Shown piece by piece: positions 1 through 8,110 of a stretch of 44,830 bases of DNA; position 1 is the stretch's first letter; the number at the start of each line of letters is the position of its first letter. Source of the stretch: Aquibium carbonis (lineage in GTDB: Bacteria > Pseudomonadota > Alphaproteobacteria > Rhizobiales > Rhizobiaceae); assembly GCF_003970795.1 (NCBI RefSeq), contig NZ_RWKW01000064.1, positions 1-44,830 on the forward strand, given 5' to 3'. Made by a program: the position numbers and the translations under genes. A model generated the notes under the pieces. That model was not told the origin of the DNA, made no database searches, and saw only the letters and a program-made list of their open reading frames with translations.

Positions 1-646
1 CGCGCTGCGCGGCGGAGCCGCGCTGGACGGGTGAACCGGCGACGGCCTCGAGGTCGGCGGCGGGCACGCCCCCGGGCCGCAGCAGACGCATGCGGCCATC
101 CTCGACCTTGACGATGGTGGACTCCACGCCGACCGGCGTCGCGCCGCCGTCGACGACGAGCGAAATGCGATGTCCGAGATCGTCGGCGACGGCCCGGGCG
201 CTGGTGGCGGAGACACGGCCCGACGAATTGGCGCTTGGGGCGGCGAGCGGCCGGCCGGTGGCGGCGACGAGCCTGGCGGCGAAGCCGACCGGCATGCGCA
301 GACCGACCGTTTCGAGCCCCGCCGTGACCAGCGGGCTGATGCCGGCGCCCTGGCGCAGCGGCACCACGAGCGTGAGAGGGCCGGGCCAGAAGGCGTCGGC
401 CAGCCGCTGCGACAGGGGATCGAGGATGCCGATGCGATCGGCCATTGCGCGATCGGCGACATGGACGATGAGCGGATTGAAACGGGGCCGACCCTTGGCC
501 TCATAGATGCGGGCGACCGCCTCGCCGCTGGTCGCATCGGCCGCCAGCCCGTAGACGGTTTCGGTGGGCACCGCGACGGGCATGCCGGCGAGGATCAGTT
601 CGCCGGCGCGGGCAAGCGCTTGCTGCTCCGGGATGATGTCGGCCAT
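1..646 (-). CDS. tsaC: L-threonylcarbamoyladenylate synthase (YrdC/Sua5 family), partial
   Basis: Makes threonylcarbamoyl-AMP from threonine, bicarbonate and ATP, the first step of t6A modification of ANN-decoding tRNAs in the cytoplasm. Translating the minus strand from the ATG at 646 gives 215 uninterrupted codons running off the left edge. They carry the YrdC hallmarks: PTETVYGLA near residue 27, the KGRPRFNPL nucleotide/threonine-binding segment near residue 50, FWPGPLTLV near residue 87, and PSANSSGRVS near residue 140. Because the frame stays open past the usual TsaC length (about 190 residues), the full protein probably has the extra C-terminal Sua5 domain. It is divergent from the exported protein at 814; the roughly 165-base gap should hold both promoters. 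The family is certain; TsaC versus Sua5 length cannot be settled here. Confidence 0.9.
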   Translation of the reverse strand, partial: MADIIPEQQALARAGELILAGMPVAVPTETVYGLAADATSGEAVARIYEAKGRPRFNPLIVHVADRAMADRIGILDPLSQRLADAFWPGPLTLVVPLRQGAGISPLVTAGLETVGLRMPVGFAARLVAATGRPLAAPSANSSGRVSATSARAVADDLGHRISLVVDGGATPVGVESTIVKVEDGRMRLLRPGGVPAADLEAVAGSPVQRGSAAQR

Positions 647-813
647 CGCATGTCCTTTCGCGGCGCTGCCTATCGCGCGCGGCGGTATTCGGCAAGCGAC
701 ACGCTCTAATCGTTTCATTAATCGTCGAATGATAGGGGTAGTGCGGATGGGTTCGTCAAATCCGCGTGTCAGTCGTTTGAAGAAATGTCCCGCCAGGGGC
801 AGGGCGTGAGTTC

Positions 814-1443
814 ATGAAGCTTCCCGGGGCAGCGGCCGTGGCGATCGGGCTCCTTGCGGCGCAACAGGCGCAGGCTGGGTCGTTCGTCATGCTTGGCGGC
901 GAACCGGCGGCCAGTTCGCCCTCGGTCGTGATGCTGGGCCGGCCGGTTGCACGAGCCTTTCCCGCCGATCGGCAGGCCGCTCCATCTCCCGACCGCAGCA
1001 TCGAAACGTCGGCCCTGCGAACCACGCTCGACGAGTCAAGCGAGGCTGGGGCCGCAATCCCTCCGCCCCCAGACCCCGAACCGCTCGACGTCGTCGTCTG
1101 GCCGCCGGTGCTGTCGCGGTCGATGATGGCGTTCGGCGAGCCGCGGCCGGCCAGACCGCGCACGGTCGCAACCGCAAGCCGAGCGCCATTCAGCTTGCCG
1201 GCGGTGTTTCGGGCCGGACTGGCTGGCGACGCCTTCACCTCCACTCAGACGCCGGCCCGTGCAGCTGTGCAGGAGGAACGGCCTTTGGCGCCGAGCGCCG
1301 CTGCAGGGAGCGCCGCGCAGCCGGATACGCCCGCCCTGACCGAGCGCAGGGAACCGCAGCCGTCGCGGCGCGACCGGCCGCCCGCGCCGGAGGCCCCGCC
1401 TTCCGTACCGGCCACGCCGCCGCCGACGATGCGGCTGCGATAG
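814..1443 (+). CDS. hypothetical exported Pro/Ala-rich protein
   Basis: A 209-residue protein with no domain I recognise. The first 22 residues look like a Sec signal peptide: MKLPG start, hydrophobic AAAVAIGLLAA core and a QAQA-G cleavage site. The rest is low-complexity, rich in Pro, Ala, Arg and Ser, with Pro-runs at residues 86-90 and near the C terminus, so it is probably disordered in the periplasm or cell envelope. A purine-rich stretch (AGGGGCAGGG) lies about 10 bases before the ATG. The stop lies 12 bases from the end of glyS, which is convergent. The opposite strand is also open over much of this length, as is common in such GC-rich DNA, but only this frame has a credible start and signal peptide. 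Confidence 0.6.
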   Translation: MKLPGAAAVAIGLLAAQQAQAGSFVMLGGEPAASSPSVVMLGRPVARAFPADRQAAPSPDRSIETSALRTTLDESSEAGAAIPPPPDPEPLDVVVWPPVLSRSMMAFGEPRPARPRTVATASRAPFSLPAVFRAGLAGDAFTSTQTPARAAVQEERPLAPSAAAGSAAQPDTPALTERREPQPSRRDRPPAPEAPPSVPATPPPTMRLR

Positions 1444-1455
1444 CCGTCGGTCTCT

Positions 1456-4104
1456 TCAGCCGGCGATCTTCGAGAAATCCGCCACCTGGCCGGTCGCGCC
1501 GCGAATGCGGGCGAGCAGGGCCAGCCGGTTGGCCCGCACCGCCTCGTCCTCGGCATTGACCATCACCTTGTCGAAGAAGGCGTCGATGGGCGCGCGCAGC
1601 GCCGCCAGCGCCCGCATGGCGGCGGCGAAATCCTCCTCGGCGATGGCGCTCGCCGCCTCGCGCTCGGCCATCTCGACCGCGGCGTGGAGGGCGGCCTCGG
1701 AGGGCTCCGACAGCAGCGCGGGATCGACGTGATCGGCGATGCGGGTGCCCTTCTTCTCCTCGGCGGCCAGGATGTTGACGGCGCGCCTGGTGCCGGCGAC
1801 GAGGTTTTTCCCGTCCTCGGTGTCGAGCAGGTCGGACAGGGCCTCGACGCGGCGGACGATCATCAGCAGGTCGTCGTTGGTGGAGCTCTCGGCCGATGAG
1901 GAGCTCTCGGCCGGCGACGGACCGATCTCCCCCCCCGTGGGGGAGATGGGCGGCAGCCCAGAGGGGGGCGTCGTCGAGCGCCCATGGTCGACGTCGTAGG
2001 GGATCGAGGGCTGAGGGGTCAGTTCACTCTGGCTGTCGGAAGTTTGGAGAGGCCGAGCCTGAGCGCCCCCCTCTGTCCTGCCGGACATCTCCCCCACGGG
2101 GGGGGAGATCGGCGCGGCGCCGCTGGCGAGCACGGCGTCGATGAGGTCGTGCCGGGCGCCCTTGTCGCGGAGATAGACCTTCAGGCGATCGTGGAAGAAG
2201 GAGAGGAGGTCTCCCGAGATTTCGAACTCCCATTTGGTCGCTGGTGCATCGTGCACTCCACCAAGCTCCGGAAGTATAGAGTTGTAACTTGATTCCGGTT
2301 CAGTCTGGAAAGCAGTTGTCGAAAGCCGACCAGCTCCTTGCAGCAGCCAACGCCTCAACTCACGGAGGAAAGTGATGCTCAACCCCACCCGCACCCCGTT
2401 CTCCACCAGAATCCGGATCACGCCGAGCGCCGCGCGGCGCAGCGCGTAGGGGTCCTTGCTGCCCGTCGGCTTTTCGTCGATGGCCCAGAAGCCGACCAGC
2501 GTGTCGAGCTTGTCGGCGAGCGCGACAGCGACGGCCACAGGGTCGGTCGGGACCGTGTCGGTGGGGCCTTGCGGCTTGTAGTGCGCTTCCAGCGCCGCTG
2601 CGACCGAGGGGCGTTCGCCCTGCAACAGCGCGTATTTGCGGCCCATGGCGCCCTGGAGTTCGGGGAACTCGCCGACGACCTCGGTCTGCAGGTCGGCCTT
2701 GGCCAGCACGGCGGCGCGGCGGGCGAGCGAGGGAAGGTCCCCCTCACCCTTGTGGGGAGGGGTTAGGGGTGGGGGTGATGCGTCTGCGGGAGGCGTACCC
2801 CCACTCGCGCCTTCGGCGCGACCTCCCCACAAGGGGGAGGTGGAAAGCGTCGCGGCGATCTCCTCCGCGAGCCGCGCGATGCGCTCGACGCGCTCGCCTT
2901 GCGTTCCCAACTTGGCATGGAAGGTAACGCCGAGATGGTCGAGCCGGGCCATGCGCTGGTCGAGCGGCTTTGCGAGATCGAGACCGAACTTGTCCGCCGA
3001 CGGCTTCAGCGCGGCGAGGTCGGGCAGGTTCGACTGGTCGGTCTTCCAGAAATGCACCGCGTCGGACAGGCGCGCGCGCACCACCTTGCCGTTGCCGTGG
3101 GCGATCTCGACGCCGCCGTCGTTGGCCTCGATGTTGGCGGTGAGGATGAAGCGGTTGGCGAGGCCGCCCTCGGGCGCCGCGCCATGCGGGCGGGTGACGA
3201 AGCACTTCTGGTTGGCGCGGATGGTGAGGCGTACGATCTCGGGCGGAATGGCCAGGAACTCTTCCTCGAAGGAGCCCATCAGCACCACCGGCCATTCGAC
3301 GAGGCCGGCGACCTCTTCCAGCAACCCCTCGTCCTCGACGAGGTCCAGCCCGCTGGCGAAGGCCAGGTTGCGGGCGTCGGAGAGGATGATCTGCTTGCGG
3401 CGCTCGGCGTCGAGCACGACCTTGGCCGCCTCCAGGGCGGACACATAGTCGTCGAAGCGGCGCACGGTGATCGCCTCCGGCGCGTGGAAGCGGTGGCCGA
3501 AGGTGACGTTGCCGGAGCGCAGGCCGTCGACCTCGAAATCCACCACCACCGGCTCGGCGGTCTCGGGGCCGAAGGTGCACAGGATGGACTGCAACGGGCG
3601 CACCCAGCGCAGGCTTTCCGAGCCCTTCGCCACATCCCCATAGAAGCGCGGATCGCGCGGCGCCGAGGCGGCGCCCCAGCGCATCGACTTCGGCCAGGGG
3701 AAATCGCGAATGATGGCGGGCATGATGCCGGCGATGATGTCTTCGGCCGCGCGGCCGGGCTTCTCGATGACGGCGACGTAGAAATCGCCCTTTTTCGGGT
3801 CAGCCTGCACGGACAGCTGGTCGACGGACGTCAGCCCCGCCTTGCGCAGGAAGCCCGCGACCGCCTGCTCCGGCGCCTTGACGGGCGGGCCCTTGATCTC
3901 CTCGCGCACGTCCTTCGAGCGGGCGGTGACGCCGCGAATGTCGAGCGTCAGCCGCCGCGGCGTCCAGTATTCGCGCGCCGCCTCGTAGGTGAGACCCGCC
4001 TCGACGAGCCCGTCGGTCACCATCTTCCTGAGATCGCCCGCCGCCTTGCGCTGCATGCGGGCGGGAATCTCTTCGGAGCGGAGTTCGAGCAGAAGATCGG
4101 GCAT
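1456..4104 (-). CDS. glyS: glycyl-tRNA synthetase beta subunit with in-frame repeat insertions
   Basis: Beta chain of the heterotetrameric bacterial glycyl-tRNA synthetase; it binds tRNA-Gly and is needed for charging with the alpha chain (GlyQ, 8111-9064). The N terminus ([15 protein letters not shown]), [14 protein letters not shown] near residue 480 and the C-terminal [22 protein letters not shown] stretch are typical GlyS. At 882 residues it is far longer than the usual 690-750. The excess falls in three places: residues about 420-456 and 659-738, which are translated palindromic repeats (2739-2842 and 1924-2110), and about 586-630, a lower-GC non-repeat stretch. All insertions keep the frame and sit between conserved blocks, so the protein is probably functional. 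The ATG at 4104 is set by the conserved N terminus. It lies at the end of the block running from glyQ. Confidence 0.95.
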   Translation of the reverse strand: MPDLLLELRSEEIPARMQRKAAGDLRKMVTDGLVEAGLTYEAAREYWTPRRLTLDIRGVTARSKDVREEIKGPPVKAPEQAVAGFLRKAGLTSVDQLSVQADPKKGDFYVAVIEKPGRAAEDIIAGIMPAIIRDFPWPKSMRWGAASAPRDPRFYGDVAKGSESLRWVRPLQSILCTFGPETAEPVVVDFEVDGLRSGNVTFGHRFHAPEAITVRRFDDYVSALEAAKVVLDAERRKQIILSDARNLAFASGLDLVEDEGLLEEVAGLVEWPVVLMGSFEEEFLAIPPEIVRLTIRANQKCFVTRPHGAAPEGGLANRFILTANIEANDGGVEIAHGNGKVVRARLSDAVHFWKTDQSNLPDLAALKPSADKFGLDLAKPLDQRMARLDHLGVTFHAKLGTQGERVERIARLAEEIAATLSTSPLWGGRAEGASGGTPPADASPPPLTPPHKGEGDLPSLARRAAVLAKADLQTEVVGEFPELQGAMGRKYALLQGERPSVAAALEAHYKPQGPTDTVPTDPVAVAVALADKLDTLVGFWAIDEKPTGSKDPYALRRAALGVIRILVENGVRVGLSITFLRELRRWLLQGAGRLSTTAFQTEPESSYNSILPELGGVHDAPATKWEFEISGDLLSFFHDRLKVYLRDKGARHDLIDAVLASGAAPISPPVGEMSGRTEGGAQARPLQTSDSQSELTPQPSIPYDVDHGRSTTPPSGLPPISPTGGEIGPSPAESSSSAESSTNDDLLMIVRRVEALSDLLDTEDGKNLVAGTRRAVNILAAEEKKGTRIADHVDPALLSEPSEAALHAAVEMAEREAASAIAEEDFAAAMRALAALRAPIDAFFDKVMVNAEDEAVRANRLALLARIRGATGQVADFSKIAG
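1924..2110. repeat. inverted-repeat element inside glyS (copy B)
   Basis: Left arm 1924-1971 and right arm 2063-2110 are near-perfect reverse complements of about 48 bases. Each arm starts at its outer edge with GATCTCCCCCCCCGTGGGGG, itself a hairpin, followed by GGCAG and an AGAGGGGGGCG block. About 90 bases separate the arms. The whole element is translated as part of GlyS (residues about 659-738), giving peptides such as ISPPVGEM and ISPTGGEIG from the two arms. I know similar arms from rhizobial intergenic regions but cannot assign a named family with certainty. Confidence 0.85.
2739..2842. repeat. inverted-repeat element inside glyS (copy A)
   Basis: Contains CCCTTGTGGGGAGGGG followed by TTAGGGGTGGGGGT on one side and ACCTCCCCACAAGGGGGAGG on the other, with a CGCGCCTTCGGCGCG hairpin in between. 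It is the same family as the elements at 38966-39055 and 40773-40905. Here it is read in frame as residues about 420-456 of GlyS, giving [14 protein letters not shown] and LTPPHKGEG. Confidence 0.85.
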
Positions 4105-4118
4105 TGCTGGCTCCTTAC

Positions 4119-4235
4119 CCTCCCCTGAATGGGGAGGGTCGGCGCGTCAGCGCCGGGGTGGGGTGACTTGGCTCGGCGCACCCCCACCCGCCGCCTTGCG
4201 GCGACCTCCCCCATCGAGGGGGAGGTGGGCGCTCC
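4119..4235. repeat. inverted-repeat element at the 3' end of the DUF559 remnant
   Basis: Hairpin TACCCTCCCCTGAATGGGGA plus GGGT at 4117-4140, a GGCGCGTCAGCGCC hairpin, then ACCCCCACCC, a GCCGCCTTGCGGC hairpin and CCTCCCCCATCGAGGGGGAGG at 4205-4227. It shares architecture, but not the exact loop sequences, with the other elements of the window. It begins just upstream of the glyS ATG and reaches into the C-terminal codons of the DUF559 gene. Confidence 0.75.
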
Positions 4236-4588
4236 GTTCTTGCACGGCGGCATAGATCGTATCCAGCACCGAATCCAGTTCCTTTTTTGACCTCATGGTT
4301 CCAGAAACGCAGCATGGAGTACCCCTCCGACTTCAACCATCGATCACGATCCGCATCGTGTTGCATCTGAGGTCCATGGCTGTGGTGGCTTCCGTCGAGT
4401 TCGATCGCCAGCTTCAGCCGGTGTGAGACGAAATCAACGATGAAACGACCAATCGGGGCTTGCTTGCGAAAGTGCGTGCCCTCGACCGGAATACGCCAAA
4501 GATGATGCCAGAGGATTCGCTCCTCGTCAGTCATCGTCGATCGCAACCGCCTCGCGGTTGCGATCCGGAAGCGATCGAGCTTCGGCAT
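4147..4588 (-). pseudogene. DUF559 (endonuclease-like) protein, frameshifted
   Basis: DUF559 proteins have a small restriction-endonuclease-like (Vsr-type) fold; their substrate is mostly unknown. From the ATG at 4588 the frame reads MPKLDRF, then MTDEERILWHHL, FRKQAPIGRFIVDFV, LKLAIELDGSHH and GYSMLRFWNHEV, all standard for the family. Right after NHEV the frame turns to non-family sequence at an A6 run (T6 at 4283-4288 on the plus strand). With one A fewer the reading continues KELDSVLDTIYAAVQE, the expected C-terminal helix, and ends at a TGA at 4147-4149. So the gene looks whole except for one homopolymer indel: real decay, or an assembly error. The restored C terminus runs into the repeat at 4119-4235. 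An ATG at 4618 is an alternative start. Confidence 0.75.
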
Positions 4589-4770
4589 CGCTGGTCCCAC
4601 CCACTCCGCCGACATCATGCCGGTTCGACCGCGCCCTGTCACCCGATCCGATGAACGGCCGCTGAATGCACCGGCCACGGCCGGTTCAGGCACGATCCGC
4701 GAGACTGCACGGCATCGAGCGTTCGCGCCCGAGCGGCGCCGACCCGGCAGCGGTGAAGGGACGCACCAGC

Positions 4771-4941
4771 ATGAAGACCGCCATCCATTCGATCGCGCTG
4801 ATCGCCTGTTTCGCGACCTATGCGTCGGCCGGGCTCGAGACACCGCTCGCCGGCATGCGCCGGGCGATCCAGACGTTCTCGGCCGTCCAGGCCCCTGCCC
4901 CCGACGCCAGCGGCGTCGTCACGGACGCCCTGACGGGCTGA
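4771..4941 (+). CDS. small putative secreted protein
   Basis: A 56-residue ORF beginning MKTAIHSIALIACFATYASA, which looks like a signal peptide with cleavage after ASA. It leaves a mature peptide of about 36 residues without Cys or a recognisable motif. A GAAGGGA stretch lies about 10 bases before the ATG. It sits alone on the plus strand between two minus-strand genes, with its stop 5 bases from the end of the methyltransferase gene. No family is recognised and the length gives little statistical support; the signal peptide and ribosome binding site are the main arguments. Confidence 0.4.
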   Translation: MKTAIHSIALIACFATYASAGLETPLAGMRRAIQTFSAVQAPAPDASGVVTDALTG

Positions 4942-4946
4942 ACCTC

Positions 4947-5528
4947 TCAGAACACGCCCGGCAGCAGGCGCCTAGTGCGGGCGGCGTAGGCCTCGTACTC
5001 GGCGCCGAAGGCCGAGCGCATCATGGCTTCCTCGCGGCCGGTTCGCAGCACGTAGAGCAGCGCCACGGCGAAAAGTCCGGCCAGACCAGCGAACCAGTTG
5101 GCGATGAGCAGCGCCTGCATGATGCCCCACAGGAAAAAGGAGGCGTACATGGGATGGCGGACGTGGGCATAGACGCCGCCGGTGACCAGCTTGTGGCCCT
5201 CGCGCAGTTCGAGGCTGACGGACCAGTTGCGGCCCAGATCGCGGTGGCTGCGGCGGAAGAGCCAGAGGAAGGCCACACCCGCCGCGACGCCGAGGACCAG
5301 CGGCACGATGCCCTGCGGACGGTCGCCAATGCCCTGGAACACCCCAAGCCGCCAGGCGATCGGCAGGACGGCCAGTCCGATGACGCAGTCGACGAGCAGC
5401 GCGATGTCGAGCGTATCGCGCCGGTCGTCGCGGGTGCGCAGCTTGCGGGCGCGGCGCATGGCGGGCCAGCGGAGCGCGACCCAGCCAACCACGAAGACAA
5501 GCCAGAGCCAGAAGGAAACGTCGCGCAT
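4947..5528 (-). CDS. isoprenylcysteine carboxyl methyltransferase-like membrane protein
   Basis: A 193-residue integral membrane protein with four to five hydrophobic segments (residues about 5-22, 42-60, 72-92, 128-160). It carries the ICMT/PEMT signature near residues 113-132: GHKLVTGGVYAHVRHPMYAS, the AdoMet-binding RHPMY motif. The C-terminal EEAMMRSAFGAEYEAYAART helix is also typical. Bacterial members are putative methyltransferases of the inner membrane with unknown acceptors. Its ATG overlaps the stop codon of the upstream hydrolase gene (TGATG at 5526-5530), so the two are translationally coupled and probably act together. Confidence 0.85.
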   Translation of the reverse strand: MRDVSFWLWLVFVVGWVALRWPAMRRARKLRTRDDRRDTLDIALLVDCVIGLAVLPIAWRLGVFQGIGDRPQGIVPLVLGVAAGVAFLWLFRRSHRDLGRNWSVSLELREGHKLVTGGVYAHVRHPMYASFFLWGIMQALLIANWFAGLAGLFAVALLYVLRTGREEAMMRSAFGAEYEAYAARTRRLLPGVF

Positions 5529-6691
5529 CAGGCCTTTTCCTTTTCACCGGGCCGGTTCTTGCGGGGAACCAGGCTGCCCCGGATCGTCGCGTGAAGCGGG
5601 TACGGGCCGCAGCACATCATGAAGAAGTCATAGCGGTTGCGTTTGGTGTTGGCGGAAATGAACTGATAGTGCAACCGGAAGAAGCTCGTGCGGATGCGCC
5701 TGTAGAATTCGGCGTCGAGCATCGAACGGAAGCGGACCCTGACCACGACCGGAAAGGGCTCCCGCCGCGGATTGGCGATGCCGGCCAGCGCCAGCGGATC
5801 GCAGCGATAGAAGTTGATGATGTCCACCAGCGCCTGGAAATCGCCCCAGTCGATGCCCGGATTGGCCACGAGGGCGCGCAGCCGCTCGCGGGCGCCACGG
5901 GCGGCGGGGTGCAGCGTGATCTTGGGGCCGGTGGATCCGACGGTCAGCAACGTGAACGCCGGCGTCTCGCCGCGCGCCGCGACCATCGCCGCATAGCGCG
6001 CGGCAACCTCGAGGATGATCGCGCCCCCGGTGGAATGGCCCACGAGAGCGACCTCGTCGTAGCCGCTCCGGCGGACGCGCTCGTCGATGGCGCGCGCCCA
6101 GACCGCGATGCGCTCGTCCATCGCCGGCCTGTGTCCGCGCAGCCATTCGCGACTGAACGACCAGAGATCCATCAGATGAAAGAGGAAGTAGCGGCGCGCC
6201 AGTCGGCGGATGAGGAGAACGGCCAGCACGACGCCGAGGATAGCTGAGACAGGGCCGGCACCCGGCAGCGGGGCGGTCTGGCCATAACGCCACGCAAACC
6301 AGCCGAGCAGGACGGGGCCGACGATGCCCAGCAGCGGATACAGGAAGTAGAACGCGAAGCGCCAGTTGGCGGCGAAGAAGCGGAACAGGGTTCCAGTGGC
6401 GACATAGTCGAGGAAGGCCAACAGCCACCGACCGAAGCGGACGGGCAGCGGCCGCGCGCCATCGACCATGACCATGTCGTCATAGTCGAGGAGGACGAAG
6501 TCGGTCGCCGTCGCGCGCTTGGCGTCGCGGTAGTCGATCCGGGCGGATGCGACATGGCTGGCCTCGTCGAACGTGACCGGTCCCAGCGACGCCTGAGCCG
6601 ACCAACAGACGGCGAATCGGCCGAGTTCCTTGCCGAACCGCGAAAAGAACCGGTTTGCGTCGTTGCGCTCGTAGCCGCCGACATGGAACAC
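5528..6691 (-). CDS. membrane alpha/beta-hydrolase-like protein (paralogue B)
   Basis: A 387-residue protein of unknown function, strongly similar along its length to the gene upstream (6859-8079). It has a FHVGGYERND N terminus, two or three membrane segments at about 122-175, and a lipase-type nucleophile elbow GHSTGG near residue 218, suggesting a serine hydrolase on a lipid or ester. The tail (NTKRNRYDFFMMCCGPYPL) is shared with the paralogue. The only in-frame start is GTG at 6691, which removes residues conserved upstream of it (VARRA matches the paralogue). An ATG at 6759 is one base out of frame; one extra C in the C5 run (G5 at 6737-6741) would give a sensible MKPSLPPPEP start. Thus the true 5' end is probably at 6759. 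Confidence 0.8.
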   Translation of the reverse strand: MFHVGGYERNDANRFFSRFGKELGRFAVCWSAQASLGPVTFDEASHVASARIDYRDAKRATATDFVLLDYDDMVMVDGARPLPVRFGRWLLAFLDYVATGTLFRFFAANWRFAFYFLYPLLGIVGPVLLGWFAWRYGQTAPLPGAGPVSAILGVVLAVLLIRRLARRYFLFHLMDLWSFSREWLRGHRPAMDERIAVWARAIDERVRRSGYDEVALVGHSTGGAIILEVAARYAAMVAARGETPAFTLLTVGSTGPKITLHPAARGARERLRALVANPGIDWGDFQALVDIINFYRCDPLALAGIANPRREPFPVVVRVRFRSMLDAEFYRRIRTSFFRLHYQFISANTKRNRYDFFMMCCGPYPLHATIRGSLVPRKNRPGEKEKA

Positions 6692-6858
6692 CGCTCGGCG
6701 CGCGACGTCGGCGCTCGTCTCGGTCGGCGCGGGTTCGGGGGTGGCAGTGATGGCTTCATCTCCCGCGGGCAGATGGTCGGGCGTTTGAGGCCCGTTCCCG
6801 TCTTATGGACGAATTCCGACGAGTCGAAAACAGCCTTTCTCGCCCTTTCAGGGAACGG

Positions 6859-8079
6859 TCAGGACAGGTCCGGCGACGTCGGATCGAAGGGCCTGGCATT
6901 GACCGCGCGCTCGACGGCGTGGGTGATCGGCATCGGCCCGAAGCACATCATGGCGTAGTCGTAACCGTAGCGCCGCGTGTTGGCGGACACGAACTGATAA
7001 TGCACGCGGAAGATGTTGTACTTCATCGAGCCATAGAAATGCGGATCGACCATGTCGCGGATGCGAACCTCGAACACCATCGGAAACGGTTCGCTGCGCG
7101 GGTTCGACACGCCGGCCAGGCTCAGCGGGTCGCAGCGGAAGAAATTGATCGGATCGATCAGCGCCTGTGCGTCGACCCACCAGACGCCCCTCTGGGCAGC
7201 CAGAAAGCCGAGGTGGTCGCGCGCGGCGCGGGCGAACGGATGCATGAAGACCATCGGCGCGGTGGAACCGGCCGTGAGGATGTTGAAGCGCGGAACGCCC
7301 CCCGCCTCGACCACGCGCGCAGCGTGGCGCGCCGCGAGGTCCAGCACGAGCGCGCCGCCGAAGGAGTGACCGACGAAGACGACTTCGTCGAACCGACCGT
7401 CAGCGAGGCGCCGTTCCACGATATCCGCCCAACGTTCCAGCCGTCGCTCGAACCGCATGCCACGGCCGCGCGCGAAATCGCTTCCGGCGATCCAAAGTCC
7501 CTTCATGTGGAAGAGAAACATCCTGCGGACCATGAACCAGATCGGCAGGAGAGCGACCGCGAGGCCGAGCGCGACGGCGGCAAGGGCCGCCCCCGTCCCC
7601 GGCGGGGCTTGCAGCGCAGCCCAGACCGCATAGCCGACCAGCAGCGGCGCGAAGAAGCCGAGCGCCGGATAGAGAAAGAACAGGCCGAAGCGCCAGTTTG
7701 CGCGGAAGAAGCGAAAGGCGGTTCCCGAAATGACGTAGTCGAAAAAGGCCGTGACGTAGTCGTCGAGACGGCGCGCCAGCGACCGCTTGCCTTCTTCGGC
7801 CACCAGATCGTCATAGTCGAGGAAGGTCAGTTCCGTCTCGGTCCTGCGGACGCCGTCGTCATAGGCAAGCAACGCCGTGGCCGCCTCCGGGCCATCGACC
7901 GATACCGGACCGAGGGTGGCCGAGACCGACCAGCAGGCCCGAAAGCGTTCGAGTTCGCGATCCAGGCGCCCGAAGAAGTGCGGCGCATCGTTGCGTTCAT
8001 AACCGCCGATGTGGAAAACCGCGCGGCGGGCGACCGGCCGGACGTGGGAGGGTGCTGGCCCGTCTGTATCGCCGCTCAT
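6859..8079 (-). CDS. membrane alpha/beta-hydrolase-like protein (paralogue A)
   Basis: A 406-residue paralogue of the next gene downstream. Shared landmarks in order: VFHIGGYERNDAPHFF near residue 22, FLDYDDLV near 85, a hydrophobic domain from about 120 to 185 with two to three membrane spans, the nucleophile elbow GHSFGGALVLD near residue 235, FFRCDPLSLAGVSNPR near 320, and a C-terminal HYQFVSANTRRYGYD block. The elbow suggests a serine hydrolase or acyltransferase anchored in the inner membrane; the substrate is unknown. The ATG at 8079 is preferred to the TTG at 8094 because it gives an MSGDTDG start close to the conserved region. It follows glyQ by 31 bases on the same strand, so they may be co-transcribed. 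Confidence 0.8.
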   Translation of the reverse strand: MSGDTDGPAPSHVRPVARRAVFHIGGYERNDAPHFFGRLDRELERFRACWSVSATLGPVSVDGPEAATALLAYDDGVRRTETELTFLDYDDLVAEEGKRSLARRLDDYVTAFFDYVISGTAFRFFRANWRFGLFFLYPALGFFAPLLVGYAVWAALQAPPGTGAALAAVALGLAVALLPIWFMVRRMFLFHMKGLWIAGSDFARGRGMRFERRLERWADIVERRLADGRFDEVVFVGHSFGGALVLDLAARHAARVVEAGGVPRFNILTAGSTAPMVFMHPFARAARDHLGFLAAQRGVWWVDAQALIDPINFFRCDPLSLAGVSNPRSEPFPMVFEVRIRDMVDPHFYGSMKYNIFRVHYQFVSANTRRYGYDYAMMCFGPMPITHAVERAVNARPFDPTSPDLS

Positions 8080-8110
8080 CGCGTATGAAACCAACCAAAA
8101 GGGCGGCCGA

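Noticed and set aside
756-1244. Minus-strand frame opposite the exported protein at 814
   Set aside because: No convincing start, no motif; the plus-strand frame has a signal peptide.
4617-5594. 325-codon plus-strand frame
   Set aside because: Antisense to the ICMT-like gene and of biased composition; only the small signal-peptide ORF at 4771 in another frame is kept.
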